Source: Pictodentalium vernedei (taxonomy: Eukaryota; Mollusca; Scaphopoda; Dentaliida; Dentaliidae). From it: DNA of 64,000 bases. Location of the stretch: positions 792,314,823-792,378,822 of the forward strand of contig CM062296.1 in the NCBI GenBank assembly GCA_031216915.1, given 5' to 3'. The position numbers were made by a program, and so were the translations under genes. Under the pieces are notes generated by a model. That model had not been told where the DNA came from, made no database searches, and saw only the letters and a program-made list of their open reading frames with translations. Shown in pieces: positions 11,878 to 23,235 of the stretch. Numbering within the stretch: position 1 is the stretch's first letter; the number at the start of each line of letters is the position of its first letter.

Positions 11878-12292
11878 GTGCGATCTTGTCTTTGAGAGGT
11901 CTAAAAGCAGGGAACTGAATAATTTATAATTTATTTACATACAAGGCAAAGGGTTTCTCTCAACTTAGTTTCGTGAATTTACATCCCATTATAAATAATG
12001 ACAAGGTCAGATTTCATTTTAACAGTTAACTGCACTGTGATGTTTACATAGTCTCCAGTGTGAACATAACATTGTATTGCTTGGGGAGAATTTACTGTAT
12101 CAGGAAACTGGAGGCTGTGAAAACCCTGTGGCCTACTGGGCCATACTCAATGGCTCTAGCGACCTGAAAAACATAGGTGGCCGAGAAGTTGTGAATGTCT
12201 ACCAGTATGCCAAAAATCAGAGAGATAGGACGATTCGTTTACGAGTTATCGTGAGGACAAGGAAGTGCATAGAAGACAGAAGACAGGAGAAT

Positions 12293-12357
12293 AAGAAGAA
12301 GAAGAAGAAGAAGAAGAAGAAAAGAAGAAGAAAAAAGAAAGAAAAAGAAACAGTACA
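12293..12357. repeat. (AAG)n purine tract
   Basis: Simple AAG/GAAA-rich repeat just inside the right end of the Helitron-like insertion. Confidence 0.9.
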
Positions 12358-12502
12358 AAAACAATAGTCTGTGTGTTTCACACAGACTAATAAAATAGGG
12401 ACGTATTTTTGTGAATGGCTATCCTTTTATCGTCGCAACAATCGATTTTCGATAGTAAATTAGCTCCCTTGAAATTAATAGACACGCGAGGAATGTCCAA
12501 TA

Positions 12503-12732
12503 TATTTATTTATAGCCGTTCAAGGTCACATTTTTCTGCACAATGGCTAATCGTAACCGCAACATGAGGATAAACTTCGATAAAGTCAAGTTAAGTCAAT
12601 TGTTTATATTCATGTCACCCATTTTAGAGGACTTCTATCCCAAGCATTGGTGACCGGGTCTTATTTTAACAGTAAAACAGAGCTTGTTTACCACACTAAA
12701 TAAGAACTGCTTTACTTCCCGGAGTTCCCGCA
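12503..12732 (-). mobile_element. Short SINE (family S2), left arm
   Basis: Counterpart of 18,687-18,916. Flanked by GAATGTCCAATA (12,491-12,502) and GAATGTCCAATT (12,733-12,744), an 11/12 match. The tail is partly decayed (ATATATTTATTTATAGCC on this strand). Confidence 0.8.
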
Positions 12733-12810
12733 GAATGTCCAATTAAGAAGCAAGTAATTGTTGAGGGAATGCCCATGTCCTATGGCACCAGTAGAATATA
12801 AACCCACTTT

Positions 12811-12892
12811 CCTTTTGTTACTTTTAATAAACAAAAACAACAGACAGCTCTTGGAGCTGTCTGTTGTTTTCGTATATTAAAGTAACAAAGGG
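12811..12892. repeat. Hairpin element H7, left-arm copy
   Basis: The stem is built from AACAACAGACAGCTC and its complement with a 3-base loop, extended by CCTTTTGTTAC and GTAACAAAGG. The partner is 18,527-18,609. The third arm copy (near 57,690) has only the outer part. Confidence 0.8.
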
Positions 12893-12961
12893 AAACGTTT
12901 TTTTATGGTAAGCTAATTAGATGCAACTAGTTCAAGATAATCTATATCAAGAATATCTATC

Positions 12962-13306
12962 CACAGGCACGGCAATAGTACACAAAATTTTCTTTTCAAC
13001 TACATGAACGGGTAATCATGTAGATGAATTGTCTTTTAAAGCATCTTTTTCATGCCGACTGTTTAATTGGAGTGAGGTCCGATACTTCCTCTCTTGGGGC
13101 AATTCCCAACATAGTTTCGGATGCAGGTTTTCAGAGTGAATTTTTATCTCTTGTTTTTCCTGACTGGTTCAGTCGTCCATGACAGAGAGCTGAATGTAGA
13201 ATGTATTGTATTGTATTGTTGTGTATATGTTGAGATTTCAAACACACAATAAAGTCACAGTCGCCCATTACGGCACTGCTTGCTAGTCGGCAAAAAAAAA
13301 AAAAAA
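12962..13306 (+). mobile_element. Poly(A)-tailed retrocopy of an RNA, 11-bp target duplication
   Basis: 345 bp ending in 15 A's (13,292-13,306), with an AATAAA-type signal (ACACAATAAAGTCAC, about 13,242-13,256) some 40 bp upstream. It is flanked by exact GAATATCTATC at 12,951-12,961 and 13,307-13,317. The right arm keeps the empty site (about 18,455-18,470), as does the third arm copy near 57,630. A related sequence without the A-tail is at 53,110-53,462. I do not recognise the source RNA. It looks like the 3' end of a polyadenylated transcript or a SINE without tRNA head, copied by a LINE machinery that leaves poly(A) tails. Confidence 0.85.
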
Positions 13307-13680
13307 GAATATCTATCAGTATCACACCTACATTTGTACCAAAACTAGGAGTCCACTTTGGCTCTTTGTATTGCGAAAGTGGTTTTACAGTAATTTGCAT
13401 GTTTTTGTTTAATTTTTCCCTGGAAAATAATTAGCAGATCTCATCTCCTAGGCTTTTACATTATACATTAGCGGAAAGGATAGTGGATATATTATATGTC
13501 AGGATGCACGCACTGTTTTTAAAATTAACAGAAAATATGTTTCAGAAAATCAAAAGATGGTGAAAACTCCATTTTCTCATTTTCAAATGTGTTATTACGG
13601 AGACAAAAAAAGTCAAACGTTAAAACTGAATGAGAAAAAATTGTGAAAAGCCAGCTTTTCTATTCAAAAACTACTTTAAG

Positions 13681-14018
13681 TGGGCGCGGTGGCTGTGAGT
13701 AGAGATGCAGGCTGCAAGCCGAGAGGACCTCGGTTCGAATCCCACCTGCGGCAACCGCGTTGTGTCCTTGGGCAAGACACTTCACCCCCTTTTCCCACTG
13801 TGGCGTTGTTTCCTGTTGTATACTAAGGCGTAATGCACATCGATGGTGTACGTGTCTTCAACCAATGCTAACTCTTCTTGTGTGGAGTCGGTATGTTGGG
13901 GAGCCTGACAGTTGCTTTCCATTGCTCCGTGGTTCTCTCTGGGCACTCAGACTTCCTCCACTCGTAAAAGTGTCGCGGTCATGATTAGCCATTATGCAGA
14001 AATATGTGACCTTAAACA
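13681..14018 (+). mobile_element. tRNA-derived SINE (family S1), left arm
   Basis: Starts TGGGCGCGGTGGC, box B GGTTCGAATCC near 13,733, then TGTCCTTGGGCAAGACACTT; ends TGTGACCTTAAACAC. Present in both arms (partner 17,771-18,100), so older than the inverted duplication. Confidence 0.88.
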
Positions 14019-14686
14019 CTTGAAACAGGCCTAAGTTTGAGCATCACATGGAAAAAAAGGGTAACGTCCTTCTGGACTGTGTTACAACTAACTCAGCATT
14101 ACTTCAATGATTTATTGAATAACAACAATGAACATAATATCTTACCAGATTGTGGATTTGGTTCTCGTTCACTCTCTACAGTCCCAGACGATGCTACACC
14201 ACTTCCATCACCATTCTCTCTGTGCTGTGCAGTTTAGCTGTAAAAACAATACCCATAACCATTCATGCATTGCATAATGTAAATACGATTTCGTCAAGTC
14301 GATTTGTCAGTCAGCAGTTTGAAGCGAAAATACGACAGGAGAAACCAGCGTTGTCAAAACAATGAAAATTCCACTAATCGACATTGAATTCGAAATAAAT
14401 AAACGAAACACAATTCGAAATAAATAGATCAAGCGTAATATATACTAACCAAAAATGATGATCAAAGTACTGAGGATTTAAACAATGGCAAATTACATAA
14501 AAACATTGGATTTTTTTCAAGACGTAAAAACAACAACCTTTCTTGTCACGTGACCTTCCGAAACCCGCCAAAACCATGAAATCCTGTTACAACAATCCAC
14601 AGTGTCCTTCACAAACCACGACTGATTTTCAGATGCTAAAAGAGGGGCTCAGTTGATGAAAATAAAATACAACTATATAATGATTT

Positions 14687-14930
14687 TTAACCCTTTACCC
14701 AACGTAACGGCGAAAACCGGCCAGCGCTATTCACAAAAATCGCCAATGAATTTTCATTATTTTTTTTGTCTCAAAACCATATGTTATGACCCCTCTTTGG
14801 AACGAGATCGTCGAGCTTGTTCCAATGAGGGCTCATAACCTATGTTTTTGAGACAAAAATGAAAAAAATAACTTATTCAGGAATATTTTTTGCAAGTGTC
14901 GTCTGCTTTTCATGTTAGGTAAAGAGTTAA
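14687..14930. mobile_element. piggyBac-like MITE (family M), copy 2, at the palindrome centre
   Basis: Bounded by TTAA at 14,687-14,690 and 14,927-14,930, with TTTACCCAACGTAACGG on the left and CATGTTAGGTAAAG on the right. Symmetry between the arms of the giant palindrome stops inside this element (at about 14,743). The right arm keeps only the matching ~54 bp (17,033-17,086). Confidence 0.85.
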
Positions 14931-16329
14931 AAGAAATATAAAATCTCAGCTGCTACACACCAAAAAATAAATAAATAAATAATATACTGCACTACAGGAA
15001 AATGCCATAAGTATTAAACGATGCGCACATCAATGATACCGTGTCGCTAACATTTCGAAATTTCAATTTTTATGTGAAATTCCCATACCCGTAAGGTTAA
15101 ATGTACAGAGTGCTTTATAAAATTAAGGAGATCTACGTCTCCTGGGAATCCATTCCAATGACCAATGACGAAAATTGTCAGCCATTGCAGATGACGTGTT
15201 TGAGGTCGAACCTGCGACCTTTGGCTCTGAAGTATATTACTGTAATCAAATATCCACTGTGATTCCTAGAAGATGAGGGAAATGAAAGAGACGGACGAAC
15301 GATTTGGCTCTCGTATCCGTATGATGATATTAGAGGATTTATTAGCTTCATATCGTCCCTCGAGTGCAGCAAGACGCCATCTGAAATGTTTTAGCATTTC
15401 ATATGGAGCCTTGAAGCACTAAATGCAATATCGACACAGTCTTGTATCAAGTGGAGCTGGAGAAAATGCTGCAGAGACTCAAAGGACGGTGTCAGGTTTT
15501 GGTTTTTCTCACGATATACACTTTTGGTGAGTCGTGAATCGTCCTGCAAAATTAAAATAGGGTGCCACTCTATGTATTAAACATATGAAAAGTGTTAAAC
15601 AACTATGCTGCGATCCGAACTATGGTGTATCAGAAGTCACTAAACTGGTGCACAGAAAGTAGGGATTAAAAAAAAAATATTACCCGGTTTTTCGAATAAA
15701 TGTTTTTCGCAGTAATAATCAAATTTATTTGAGTTCAGCGTAACACATGAAATGTAACTTCAACGCAGCAATCGTAAGTCAATTAGATGATTCTCCACAG
15801 AGTGCACGAGCGAAAATACTGTTAGTAGAATTGCTAGCCTTTGAAGTTTGTCGAATTATGTTGTTTTCGTACCAATTATCGGAGAGAAGTTTGATTAGTT
15901 TGAAGTATTGGAATGCAACAGCTTATACAATGTAATTGAGGGTGTATTGTTTACATTTTCGTGCAGGCATTGTATTATCTGGCTTATTTTCCGCGAATAG
16001 AATTTAAACCTTTACAGAAAACACTTGATATCACAAATTATTTTATTTTTTTCCGCCAATTCTTAAAAAAAATTGACAAAACCATATCAGATGACCCCTC
16101 ATTGGAACGAACTCACCTGATATGGTTTGTTGAACGTTTTCGATTTTTCTCTGCAGCACAGTTTGTTCATTACGCCGCGATTGCAGCCGTTTCGTCGGGT
16201 GATTGTGAATCGCTCGCTTTGTGAAACCGAGGCGCGCTGTTGTCCACTCGCAAAAAGTAAAAATTGCATGTGCGATGTCACGTAAGAACGATAGCTCGCC
16301 TCAAAATCGAAAGACTGATGTTAACACTT
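14931..16329. other. Non-palindromic central spacer, no gene seen
   Basis: This stretch has no counterpart in either arm. It contains short open frames without recognisable motifs, a box-B-like CAGGTTCGACC on the minus strand (about 15,210), and a diverged MITE-M-like patch near 16,010-16,135 with GACCCCTCATTGGAACGA. Confidence 0.7.
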
Positions 16330-17032
16330 TTTATTTTTATTTCTTGTTATACCCCCGACCCCCGACAGAGGTTCGGGGTTATATAGTGGAGACCTCTGCC
16401 CGTACAAACGTTTTGGATTGTAATTTCAAAGCCATCGATCAGATTTGGATCTCCTTTTATGTGTTGATAAACCTGCATGGGAGCACGGGTATGCACAAGG
16501 AACGGGTTCCGTCCAATAAGTTTATCCAGACTTATGCCCCTTTTCACTCTTTCAACCGTCCGTCTGTCAACAACCGTTTTGGATTGTAATGTCAAAGCCA
16601 TCTGTCGGGTTTGGATACCCTCTGGTATGCTGAGAGACCCACTTATGGGAACGGACGTGCACAAGAAACGGGTTCCGTCCAATAATTCTTTCCAGAGTTA
16701 TGGCCCTTTTTCTCTCTTTCGACCGTCTGTCTGTCCATACAAACGTTTTGGATTGTAACTTCAAAACCATCGGTCGGATTTGGATCTCCTTTGTATGCCG
16801 ATAGACCCGAATGGTGGAAAGGATATGCAAAATGAACGTGTTCCGTCCATTAATTTTCCCAGACTAATGGCACTTTCTCGCTCTTTAGACTTAGAAACAT
16901 TTTCTCGACCTCTGTATTGCATTCACTGCATGTTGGATTTGATTCATTCTTGGTATGATCGTGGACCTGCTTTGTAAAAAAATATCCACAAGTAACGGGG
17001 TCTCTCCCGTTATTTTTCTAGAGTTATGAGCG
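16330..17032 (+). repeat. ~168-bp tandem repeat (GTTCCGTCC family), about 3-4 units
   Basis: The motif CGTTTTGGATTGTAA recurs at about 16,408, 16,576 and 16,743. Each unit also carries GGGTTCCGTCCAATAA and GGATTTGGAT. The last unit decays into the fragment of MITE M at 17,033. A CCCCCGA ... TTCGGGG stem opens the array (about 16,350). I recall related GTTCCGTCC repeats in invertebrate genomes but cannot confirm it here. Confidence 0.75.
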
Positions 17033-17770
17033 ATTTTTGTGAATAGCGCTGGTCGGTTTTGGCCGTTACGTTGGGTAAAGGGTTAAAAATCATTATATAG
17101 TTTTATTTTATTTTCATCAACTGAGCCCCTCTTTTAGCATCTGAAAATCAGTCGTGGTTTGTGAAGGACTTTGTGGATTGTCGTAACAGGATTTCATGGT
17201 TTGGGCGGGTTTCGGAAGGTCACGTGACAAGAAAGGTTGTTGTTTTAACGTCTTGAAAAAAATCCAATGTTTTTATGTAATTTGCCATTGTTTAAATCCT
17301 CAGTACTTTGGTCATCATTTTTGGTTAGTATATATTACGCTTGATCTATTTATTTAGAATTGTGTTTCGTTTATTTATTTCGAATTCAATGTCGATTAGT
17401 GGTCATTTCATTGTTCCGACAACGCTGGTTTCTCCTGTCGTATTTTCGCTTCAAACTACTGACTGACAAATCGACTTGGCGAAATCGTATTCACATAATG
17501 CAATTCATGAATGGTTATGGGTATTGTTTTTACAGCTAACCTGCACAGCACAGAGAGAATGGTGAGGGAAGTGGTGTAGCATCGTCTGGGATTGTATAGA
17601 GCGTGGACGAGACCCAGATCCACAATCTGGTAAGATATTATGTTCATTGGAAGTTCCTTCTCATTATTGTTATTCAATAAATCATTGAAGTAATGCTGAG
17701 TTAGTTGTGGCACAGTCCAGAAGGACATTACCCTTTTTTCGTGTGATGCCTAAACTTAGGCCTGTTTCAG

Positions 17771-18100
17771 GTGTTTAAGGTTACATATTTCTGCATAATG
17801 GCTAATCATGACCACGACAGCTTTACGAGTAGAGGAAGTCAGAGTGCCCAGAGAGAACCACCGAGCAATGGAAAGCAACTGTCAGGCTCCCCAACATACC
17901 GACTTCACACAAGAAGAGTTAGCACTGGTTGAAGACACGTGCACCATCGATGTGCATTACTCCTTAGTATACAACGCCACAGCGGGAAATGGGGGTGAGG
18001 TGTCTTCCCAAAGGACACAACGCGGTTGCCGCTGGTGGGATTCGAACAGAGGACCTCTCGGCTTGCAGCCTGCATCTCCTGCTCACAGCCACCGCGCCCC
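17771..18100 (-). mobile_element. tRNA-derived SINE (family S1), right arm
   Basis: Counterpart of 13,681-14,018. Box B reads GTTCGAATCC on the minus strand with one change nearby. Tail GTGTTTAAGGTTACATATT on the plus strand. Confidence 0.87.
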
Positions 18101-18526
18101 TAAGCCTCAGAGTAGTTTTTGAATAGGAAAGCTGGCTTTTTACAATTTTTTTCTCATTCAGTTTTAACGTTTGACTTTTTTTCTCCGCAAGAACACATTT
18201 GAAAATGAGGAAATGGAGTTTTCACCATTTTTTGATGTTCTGAAACATATTTTCTGTTAATTTTACAGAGCGTGCATCCTGACATATAATATAGCCACTA
18301 TCCTTTCCGTTAATATAAAAGTCTAGGAAATGAGATCTGCTAATTATTTTCCAGGGAAAAATTAAAAAAAAAACATGCAAATTACTGTAAAAGTACATTC
18401 TCAACACAAAGAGCCAAAGCGGACTCCTAGTTTTGGCACAAATGTGGGTGTGATACTGATAGATATTCTTAATGACCGATTATCTTGAACTAGTTGCTTC
18501 TAAGTAGCTTACCATAAAAAACGTTT

Positions 18527-18609
18527 CCCTTTGTAACTTGAATATACGAAAACAACAGACAGCTCCAAGAGCTGTCTGTTGTTTTTGTTTATTAAAAGTA
18601 ACAAAAGGG
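18527..18609. repeat. Hairpin element H7, right-arm copy
   Basis: Stem AACAACAGACAGCTC / GAGCTGTCTGTTGTT, as in 12,811-12,892. Confidence 0.8.
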
Positions 18610-18686
18610 AAGTGGCTTTATTTTCTACTGGTGCCATAGGACATGGGCATTCTCTCAACAATTACTTGCTTCTTAATTGGACATTC

Positions 18687-18916
18687 TCCGGGAACTCCGG
18701 GAAGTAAAGCCGTGCTTATTTACTGTGGTAAACAAGCTCTGTTTTACTGTTAAAATAAGACCCGGTCACCAATGCTTAGGATAGAAGTCCTCTAAAATGG
18801 GTGACATGAATATAAACAATTGACTTAACTTGACTTTATCGGAGTTTATCCCCATGTTGCGGTCACGATTAGCCATTGTGCAGAAAAATGTGACATTGAA
18901 CGGCAAAAAATAAATA
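18687..18916 (+). mobile_element. Short SINE (family S2), right arm, 12-bp target duplication
   Basis: Flanked by exact AATTGGACATTC at 18,675-18,686 and 18,917-18,928. The related locus at about 57,795 (TTTTAATTGGACCTTC) is the unoccupied site. The element is about 230 bp and ends in an AATAAATA-type tail; it has no tRNA-like boxes that I can see. Confidence 0.88.
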
Positions 18917-19545
18917 AATTGGACATTCCTCGCGTGTCTCTTAATTTCAAGGGAGCTAATTTACTATCGAAAATCGATTGTTGTGACGATAAAAGGATAG
19001 CCATTCGCAAAAAAATACTTCCCTATTTTATTACTATTTCCATTTGTGCTTCCCAAACAAAGATTTTGAGCACAGTTCTTACCAAAGGATTGTTTTGTGA
19101 ATGGTTCTGTCCACAGGTACTCGGCACAAGCTATGCAATCGAAAGAAAAATGATATTTGATAGCATTTTTGAATCGATGCTGACGTGCCCACAAAATGGT
19201 ATATAAATATTAAGGAGGTACACAACTCGCTTTTCGAAAGCGATAGCACTCATCGTCGTTATGCACCCCTCAAATTTCATTCACATAACGTATCCAGCAG
19301 TACCCGTTGTCAGTGGAAAGGGGAATGAATAAGCTTTACAGTGGTGTATTGCACGATCGTTGGGTGTTCTTGGGTGGTGCATGATAACTCGGAGAAGTCG
19401 CAGAAAAGGCCGAAAAACATTTTGTCGGACCAGATAGTGCACAGTGGAAAGTGGGTTACGAGCGACAATTATCCGATTTATTATAAATAATTTGAGGTCC
19501 CATTGTCTGTGGAGGGCAGATTCAAACATTAACCGTATCTTTATC

Positions 19546-19840
19546 AATTACTAATCTCGGTTCCACGTTTATTCATTTCTGGCGATCACATTTACCGTTC
19601 ATACTCTTTTTAGCCGTCACTTCAAATGTAATGAAGTTTTTTCGCGTCCATAGATACAGCGAATTTTCCCCACCCTCCCATTTGCTTGTTTTAAATAGTA
19701 GCCAATGGGATGTTTTTGTGAGCATCTTAGCTTCTATGGCCGCCGCTATCTTCCTGAGTTTCCAGGAAAAGGTTAAAAAATGTATAAACGCCAAATGTGA
19801 TTGCCAGAAATGAATAAATGTGGATCCGAGATTAGTAATT
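19546..19840. repeat. Foldback element H6, right-arm copy
   Basis: Begins AATTACTAATCTCGG and ends with its complement. Counterpart of 7,805-8,099. Confidence 0.8.
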
Positions 19841-20441
19841 GATAAAGGTATAGGTTAATGTTTTAACCTGCCCCCCCCCCCCCCCCCATAGACAGAGAAT
19901 GCCCCCACCCACCCATAGGCGTAGTGTATGGGGTTCTACCCCCGGGAAAATGTTTAATTTAGTACTTACGACTCTTCAAAAGACGTGGCCATTGTCATCT
20001 CTGCTGGGCTGAGTGCTGCACACAGCTAAAATGGGTTATGTGCGTCTAGCAAGATGATTCAGTTTTCACAGTTTTGAAAATTTGGGAAGATCAAGCCATC
20101 TCGGGTTTTGAAATTATAGGGGAAAAGAAAACAGTTGAAACTAGAAATCCTGCCACTGAACTGTGCACTATCTGGAAGTAACAGCGTTCTGAGCAAGAGC
20201 AATTGTGTCCCTGTCAAACTGCACGCTTGGCGTAACTGAATCCCTGTAGAAAAACAGCGTGTCCAACTCTGTACAATTCTATACTGGTAAATAGAGATTA
20301 TTAACATCATTCCCAACCTCTATTGGGATACATGTATATGCATATAACTAACGTAAATATATATTAAAATCCGACTGCATAATCGTAGCGCCATATATTC
20401 TCCACTCAAAAAGTATTTATAATTGTTCATAACAGCACAAT

Positions 20442-20527
20442 AAAAACACATGCAAACTTTCATCACATGAACCACTGGGTGCAACCCGTTGGTCCATGTG
20501 ATGAATGCTTTCAAGTGCTTGTGTTTT
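20442..20527. repeat. Hairpin element H5, right-arm copy
   Basis: Apex TGGGTGCAACCCG inside CACATGAACCAC ... GGTCCATGTG. Counterpart of 7,141-7,226. Confidence 0.8.
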
Positions 20528-20977
20528 GTTCTCAGAAATTAAAAATAATTACCGAGAGAAAAATCTATCTCACAGCGATTTAGTAGTACTCAGCCCTCCA
20601 CACACTGTAGTCTCAATATTTTCTCTGTTTGATTGGTTCACTTCGTGATTTCACTACCGCCCTCGCTTATATCGCATTATATCTTACATCCAACAAGTAT
20701 CTGGGAATTTCATTGGTTCAAAGACGTCACATGCAGACTACGTATAAAACCATATATTGCCTGTCAACATCAATATATGCTAACAGCTATGGGTAATCCC
20801 CCATTTGTTCATTGATTATTCAAAATGGCGGCAGCCGATAAACGCTTCAAGTTGAAAGCTTGAGTGTAGGAAGCCCATATTTGGTCTGAAGTGCAGGTTA
20901 GGCAACTTTAAAAGGCTTCATGTTCCGTGGATGTGTGTCATGTTACCTTCGAAATGAAACTGTTTGGTATGTATGGA

Positions 20978-21043
20978 TTTGCCTTGTTACAATTTATGGG
21001 AGAGTGCCTGAAGGCACTCTCCCATAAATTGTAACAAGGCAAA
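20978..21043. repeat. Hairpin element H4, right-arm copy
   Basis: Almost perfect palindrome from TTTGCCTTGTTACAATTTAT to its complement, apex GAGTGCCTGAAGGCACTC. Confidence 0.85.
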
Positions 21044-21137
21044 GACACATGAACACATTGTGAGAATTCTCATTTAATTTTGATCGCTGTTATTATTAGT
21101 TATGTGCATCGATGCAGTAGTCGGGAAGATATATTCG

Positions 21138-21273
21138 TTACACAGTTTGTTGGTGGCCTAATATAGTAAATATGGTGTCAGCTAATTCCATATTGCACTC
21201 GAGCTTAGCTCTCGTCCAATATGAATTAACTGACACCATATATACCATATTAGGCCAGCAACAAACTGTGTAA
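21138..21273. repeat. Hairpin element H3, right-arm copy
   Basis: Begins TTACACAGTTTGTTGGTGGC and ends with its complement; one base differs in the distal arm. Confidence 0.8.
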
Positions 21274-21329
21274 CTAATAATATTTTGCATTGCACAGCGC
21301 AAACGCAATGTCGTATTTCAGACTATTTC

Positions 21330-21556
21330 TCCCCGTTGGAACCCCGGGAAGTGAAGCAGTGCTTGTTTACGGTGGTAAACAATCTCTGTTTTACAGGTAA
21401 AGTAAGATCAGTCACCAATAATTGGGGTGGAAGTCCTCTAAAATGGGCAACAAGCGTATAAACGATTTGCTAAACTTGGCTTTATCTCCATCTTGTGATC
21501 ATGATTAGCCATCGTGCAGGAATATGTGACCTTAAACACCAATAAATAAATACATT
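21330..21556 (+). mobile_element. Short SINE (family S2), right arm
   Basis: Flanked by CAGACTATTTC (21,319-21,329) and CAGACTACTTC (21,557-21,567), with tail ACACCAATAAATAAATA. Counterpart of 6,134-6,323. Confidence 0.85.
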
Positions 21557-22439
21557 CAGACTACTTCATTCTGCAGTAAAGAGCTCATTAACTAACGAGA
21601 ATTTTCTGCGCTAATTGTGACATGACTTCTAGTTTCAACTCTACCCCTCAAAGAAAAGTAGACGTTTTCCCGCGTCATTGGTTTTGGCATAGTCAACTCC
21701 AAGCCGTGCAATATTTATAATAAATAAAACCCCATTGCCTTGGAAAGGGAATTATTGTGAATATGTTGGGGAGAAAAAAATATGGAAGGCTAAGGGGTTG
21801 TTATGAGAGATGGTCGATACGCTTACTGTGGAGAAACAGGATAAATATGATAGGGTTAAACACTTTATTATTTCTGAAAACTGGAAAGAGTAGGTGGAAA
21901 ATAGATAGCAGAGAATGTACAATAAGAGCTTACAGAGTCTCATAAAACAAAAAAATCATAGTTAATATGATAAGGAGAAGAAACCTGTGGGGATTAGGGG
22001 ATGGTGCACAGCTCAGGGAGGGGTGAAGTGTAGAGGGTGTGACACCCCCTATAATTTTTCCAGTCGGGACAATTTCGTCTGGTTTGAAGTGTTTGATATC
22101 GATTCGCACTTACTAGTACTTTCGTACGAGCCTTGTATCACACGCACAGTCGTTCATAAAAAATGCGGTATGTAGTACCCCATTCGGGCTGTTGGGGGCT
22201 CAGCATGACCAATTTGGAGTACGGAACATGTTAATTAAAAAGAAGTTGAAAAGCCCATGCGTCACACTCAAAGTTTTAAACTAGAATCTCGACTGACCAA
22301 TATCCTAACTACACCATCAAGGCATTCCTTCGATGAAGATGTGCTTTGACGATGTAACTGGAATATGTTTTCATTTTGGACTTAAATCATCACATTGGGA
22401 ACGAATCAGTTTTACACCCTCCGATCGGTCATTAGTAGT

Positions 22440-22690
22440 ATATCATGTTCCTATTGGGTCTCATTGGCCGGACCCCGGAAGTGACCTCAATTTGTCATGG
22501 TAGCCCGCGTGAGCGGCCATGTTGTGATGTCATCCCACAGAGATACGTGATCTTAGTGCGCATGCGCAGCGAGTGTTGTTAGGTGACACGTTTCTTTTGT
22601 CCATTTTGTATACTGCGGATCGCCATATTGGTTTATGTAGTAGTACGTGGTTGCTATATGACCCAAAGGCGTGCAGCTGGACGGGGATAC
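22440..22690. repeat. Right-arm copy of the block shared with palindrome 2
   Basis: Contains GTGAGCGGCCATGTTGTGA and CCATTTTGTATACTG, as in 5,030-5,290 and in 43,880-44,150 / 48,600-48,840. Confidence 0.75.
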
Positions 22691-23235
22691 GTTCTGAGAA
22701 TGCGTTCGCGGATTAAGAATTTTCCCTAAATCCTCTCCATGTTGTTGTCATAATTAGCCATGTGCAGAAGTATGTGACCTCAAACACCAATAAATAAATA
22801 AATATAAATACCTATTTATTTCAGGATGGATTCTCCCAGAATCCTACTTATAAGATTAGCACTTAGTGCTGTAGGACCGAGGGTTCTCCTGTGTGCTCTC
22901 GATTGTTCTGGAGTATTCTCCAGTAAGTTGGAACTGTTTCAGCTTTGTGATGCTATTTTTTAGCTTTCTGTCCTGACCAGTTCTAAACAATGGTATACTT
23001 CATTTTGTAGTACTGAGGTACTCTATTATAGCGTACGAATCTTTAAAATGGAGCAGGCTGTCTCTACCTACTATTGCAGACACTATTTTGACTACCCTAG
23101 CAGTCTGACTATGCCTCTTGTGTCACCCTTTACCTTCCAGCGATCAGACTGCTTCATGACCCATGGTTTCTATATGACCCAAAGGCCTGCAGTTGGACGG
23201 GGATACGTTCTGAGAGTGCGTTCCTTTGAATAGGA

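Larger units (their letters stand above)
8605..12390 (+). mobile_element. 3.8-kb Helitron-like insertion, non-autonomous
   Basis: The right arm has the uninterrupted site (about 19,027-19,050, complement), so the insertion point can be placed between GTAA (8,601-8,604) and TAAAATAG (12,391 onward). No clear terminal inverted repeat is visible. The right end is a hairpin GTCTGTGTG-TTT-CACACAGAC followed by CTAA, inserted before T, which matches the Helitron 3' rule (hairpin, CTRR, A^T target). The left end reads CTAGAG rather than the canonical TC, and the hairpin sits closer to the end than usual. A TAA duplication (PIF/Harbinger style) is the alternative. The interior is non-coding: diverged direct repeats (8,778-8,975 with 10,545-10,745; 9,960-10,070 with 12,110-12,215), two SINEs, a MITE fragment and an AAG-rich tract. 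Confidence 0.65.
1..14743. repeat. Left arm of a giant (~37 kb) imperfect palindrome
   Basis: This whole segment recurs as reverse complement in 17,033-37,285. Matching anchors are 1-360 with 36,925-37,285; 590-8,604 with 19,033-27,170; 12,391-12,961 with 18,455-19,030; 13,307-14,743 with 17,033-18,470. In a ~160-base sample (2,627-2,790 against 24,990-25,150) I count about 6-8 differences, so divergence is near 5%. The arm carries insertions absent from its partner (8,605-12,390 and 12,962-13,306). I find no convincing gene in it; the open frames are short and decayed. The left end may continue beyond the window. Confidence 0.93.

Noticed and set aside
15200-15225. Box-B-like GCAGGTTCGACCTC on the minus strand.
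   Set aside because: No box A or acceptor stem around it.
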